Positions 43,128 to 44,754 of a stretch of 44,754 bases of DNA are shown here, piece after piece. The DNA is from an uncultured Pseudomonadota bacterium. GTDB taxonomy: Bacteria > Pseudomonadota > Alphaproteobacteria > Rs-D84 > CASDRH01. Positions within the stretch are counted from its first letter, which is position 1, and each line of letters starts with the position of its first letter. Made by a program: the position numbers and the translations under genes. The notes under the pieces are model-generated. The model did not search any database. It had not been told where the DNA came from and was given only the letters and a program-made list of their open reading frames with translations. The stretch lies in contig CASDRH010000016.1 of NCBI GenBank assembly GCA_949283075.1, forward strand, positions 1-44,754, in the 5' to 3' direction.

Positions 43128-44039
43128 ATGCTGATAGAAAATTTTTTGGAATCTGAAATATCTGTAAAAGGAGTATCAAAAAACACATATATTTCATATA
43201 AGACAGATTTAAAAACATTATCAGATTTTCTGTTAAATAATTATAATAAGCAACTTGATACAGCATCAGAAGATGATTTAAGAAACTTTTTTATATATCT
43301 TTCAAAAGAAAAGTCATTATCTGCGAAATCAATAGCAAGATATTTATCCAGTATAAATTCTTTTTATAAATTTTTAATGACAGAAAATATTATAAAAAAT
43401 AATCCAGCAAAAAATATAATACATGCGAAAATTGAAAAAAGCCTTCCAAAGTATTTATCGAAAACAGAAATACAACAGATAATAAATTATGCAAAAAATA
43501 ATTCGGATAAAGGATTAAAAGAATTAAGACTTTATGCTATGTTAGAATTATTATATTCAACTGGTATTAGAGTATCAGAACTGGTAAACATACCAAAAAC
43601 GATATTAAGTAAAATACAATTAGATGATAACAAAACAGATATAGTATCAATAATAGGAAAAGGAAATAAAGAAAGATTTATACCAATAAATAAAGATGTT
43701 AAAAGAGGATTAAAAAAATATATAAATTATATAAAAAACACAAATTCAACCGGAAAATCAAAAGATAAATTATTATTTCCAATAACCAGAATATCTTTTT
43801 ATAACCAATTAAAAAAACTTGCGATTTTATCAAATATTCAACCATCGAAAGTATCACCTCATGTATTCAGACATTCAATAGCATCTCATTTATTGTCAAA
43901 CGGAGCCGATTTGCGTATAATACAACAGATGCTTGGGCATTCAAATATTGCAACAACAGGAATATACACACATCTTCAAGATGAAAAATTAAAAGATGCA
44001 GTAAAGCAATCACACCCATTGGCAAAAATAAAATTTTAA
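43128..44039 (+). CDS. xerD: Tyrosine recombinase, XerD type
   Basis: The product is 303 residues. The N-terminal SAM-like core-binding domain (about 1-90) precedes the catalytic domain with all six active-site residues: R148, K178, H245, R248, H271 and nucleophile Y280. Length and the LGHSNIATTGIYTH context fit the chromosome-dimer-resolving Xer proteins; the C-terminal HPLA resembles XerD (HPRA). XerC is not excluded. It resolves chromosome dimers at dif with its partner under FtsK control. Confidence 0.88.
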   Translation: MLIENFLESEISVKGVSKNTYISYKTDLKTLSDFLLNNYNKQLDTASEDDLRNFFIYLSKEKSLSAKSIARYLSSINSFYKFLMTENIIKNNPAKNIIHAKIEKSLPKYLSKTEIQQIINYAKNNSDKGLKELRLYAMLELLYSTGIRVSELVNIPKTILSKIQLDDNKTDIVSIIGKGNKERFIPINKDVKRGLKKYINYIKNTNSTGKSKDKLLFPITRISFYNQLKKLAILSNIQPSKVSPHVFRHSIASHLLSNGADLRIIQQMLGHSNIATTGIYTHLQDEKLKDAVKQSHPLAKIKF

Positions 44040-44057
44040 AATTAGGATTAAAATAAA

Positions 44058-44639
44058 ATGTATAGAAAAAAAGAAGAAGAAATATTCCCAAAGTGCGATG
44101 CACCAAACTGCGATAAACCAGGAAAATGCAAAGCTCCAAAAAATAATCAATTAAAGGAATATTATAATTTTTGCGAACAGCACGCTGCTGAATATAATAA
44201 AAATTGGAATTATTATGCTGGTATGACACAAGATGAAATAGAAGCAGAAAATATAAAAGATATATACCGCCGTAATCCAACTTGGCAATTTGGTATAAAT
44301 GGATTAAACAAAGACCATATAAAATCTGCAAATAATGCAACAGACCCATTAGATATTTTAAATAAAATTTTTGGAAAATCATCATCTAAAAATAATAACC
44401 ATACATATGAAGCAAAATCTTTTGGAAAAAATACAGAAATTGGCAAAGCAATAAAATTTATGAAATTACCAGAAGAATTCACAGAAGATGACTTAAAAAA
44501 ACAATATAAAAAACTTGTAAAATTATATCATCCAGACTTAACTAAAGACCCTAATAAACAAAAGGCAAACGAAGAAAAATTCAAAAACTTATCACATTCA
44601 TATAAAGTTTTAACAGATTATATCAAAAAGCATAAATAA
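44058..44639 (+). CDS. J-domain protein with N-terminal Cys cluster
   Basis: The product is 193 residues. The C-terminal ~60 residues form a J-domain with the HPD triad at 158-160 (KLYHPDLTKD), which stimulates DnaK. The N-terminus has C13, C18, C24, C39 and H42, a spacing that could bind zinc. The linker is polar. This is the short alphaproteobacterial J-protein type rather than full DnaJ, lacking the Gly/Phe and CxxCxGxG regions. It lies 18 bp after xerD and is probably co-transcribed. Confidence 0.88.
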   Translation: MYRKKEEEIFPKCDAPNCDKPGKCKAPKNNQLKEYYNFCEQHAAEYNKNWNYYAGMTQDEIEAENIKDIYRRNPTWQFGINGLNKDHIKSANNATDPLDILNKIFGKSSSKNNNHTYEAKSFGKNTEIGKAIKFMKLPEEFTEDDLKKQYKKLVKLYHPDLTKDPNKQKANEEKFKNLSHSYKVLTDYIKKHK

Positions 44640-44688
44640 ACAGACAAAATACCTTTTAAAACATTGAAAAATTGTATATAATATAATT

Positions 44689-44754
44689 ATGAGAAAGGTA
44701 AGGTTAAGTATAATTGTATATCTATGCTTTTTAATGCTTGTGTTATTCAACACA
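44689..44754 (+). CDS. Start of a gene cut by the window edge
   Basis: 22 codons are visible: a basic start (MRKVRLS) and a hydrophobic stretch (IIVYLCFLMLVLF), so a signal peptide or membrane anchor. A TATAAT at 44677-44682 ends 6 nt before the ATG and no ribosome-binding site is seen, similar to the two other likely leaderless genes in this window. Confidence 0.45.
   Translation, partial: MRKVRLSIIVYLCFLMLVLFNT

Overview
The window reads as chromosomal DNA of a strongly AT-rich alphaproteobacterium, probably host- or gut-associated with a compact genome. The supporting gene set is rimP-nusA-infB, CarD, LolC/E with LolD, TatB-TatC, GyrA, DnaG, Der, LspA, TrpS, an AsmA protein, an LpoA-like activator divergent from rsmI, XerD-type recombinase and VirB2-like small membrane proteins. 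The exact lineage cannot be fixed from the sequence alone.

Layout. 1-1.8 kb: two exported-protein units (see below) and an exact 16-bp parS palindrome. 1.8-8.5 kb (+): operon of a hypothetical protein, a long Asn-rich protein with an AT-hook, a secretin-like lipoprotein, and LolC/E-LolD. 8.6-13.1 kb (-): infB, nusA, rimP. 13.3-15.6 kb: tRNA-Leu, a MarR-type regulator, a DedA/YqaA membrane protein, and a nuclease-like gene with a 51-codon leader ORF behind a promoter whose spacer contains a G9 tract. 15.6-20.5 kb (-): lspA, trpS, a histone-H1-like protein, two membrane proteins with H1-like lysine-rich tails, and a TPR protein. 20.5-28.8 kb: der, a TPR lipoprotein, dnaG, an LpoA-like protein, rsmI, and a degenerate OmpA-like protein. 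29-36.4 kb: a third and a fourth exported-protein unit surrounding uppP, carD, tRNA-Tyr and a giant AsmA protein. 36.5-44.75 kb: two small lipoproteins, tatC, tatB, gyrA, two paralogous VirB2-like proteins, a tiny membrane protein, xerD and a J-domain protein, with one gene running off the right edge.

The main unusual content is a dispersed four-copy unit. Each copy has the same promoter (TTGCAA, 16 nt, TATAAT), a roughly 190-nt structured leader RNA, a short exported protein (Cys-rich in three copies, with only two mature cysteines in the fourth), and 50-100 bp downstream a hairpin with an invariant loop (GAGGTTGTG on the strand opposite the gene) and a unique stem. The leader helices change sequence but stay complementary between copies, and they form an apparent H-type pseudoknot. 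The proteins are otherwise dissimilar but all end in IDPNLIEY or IDPNNIEF. A fifth hairpin stands alone at 19.5 kb. I do not recognise this as a described system.

The + strand is T/G-rich up to about 36.4 kb and A/C-rich after about 36.9 kb, whatever the gene orientation. Under the usual leading-strand bias this looks like converging replication forks, which sits oddly with an exact parS 36 kb away.
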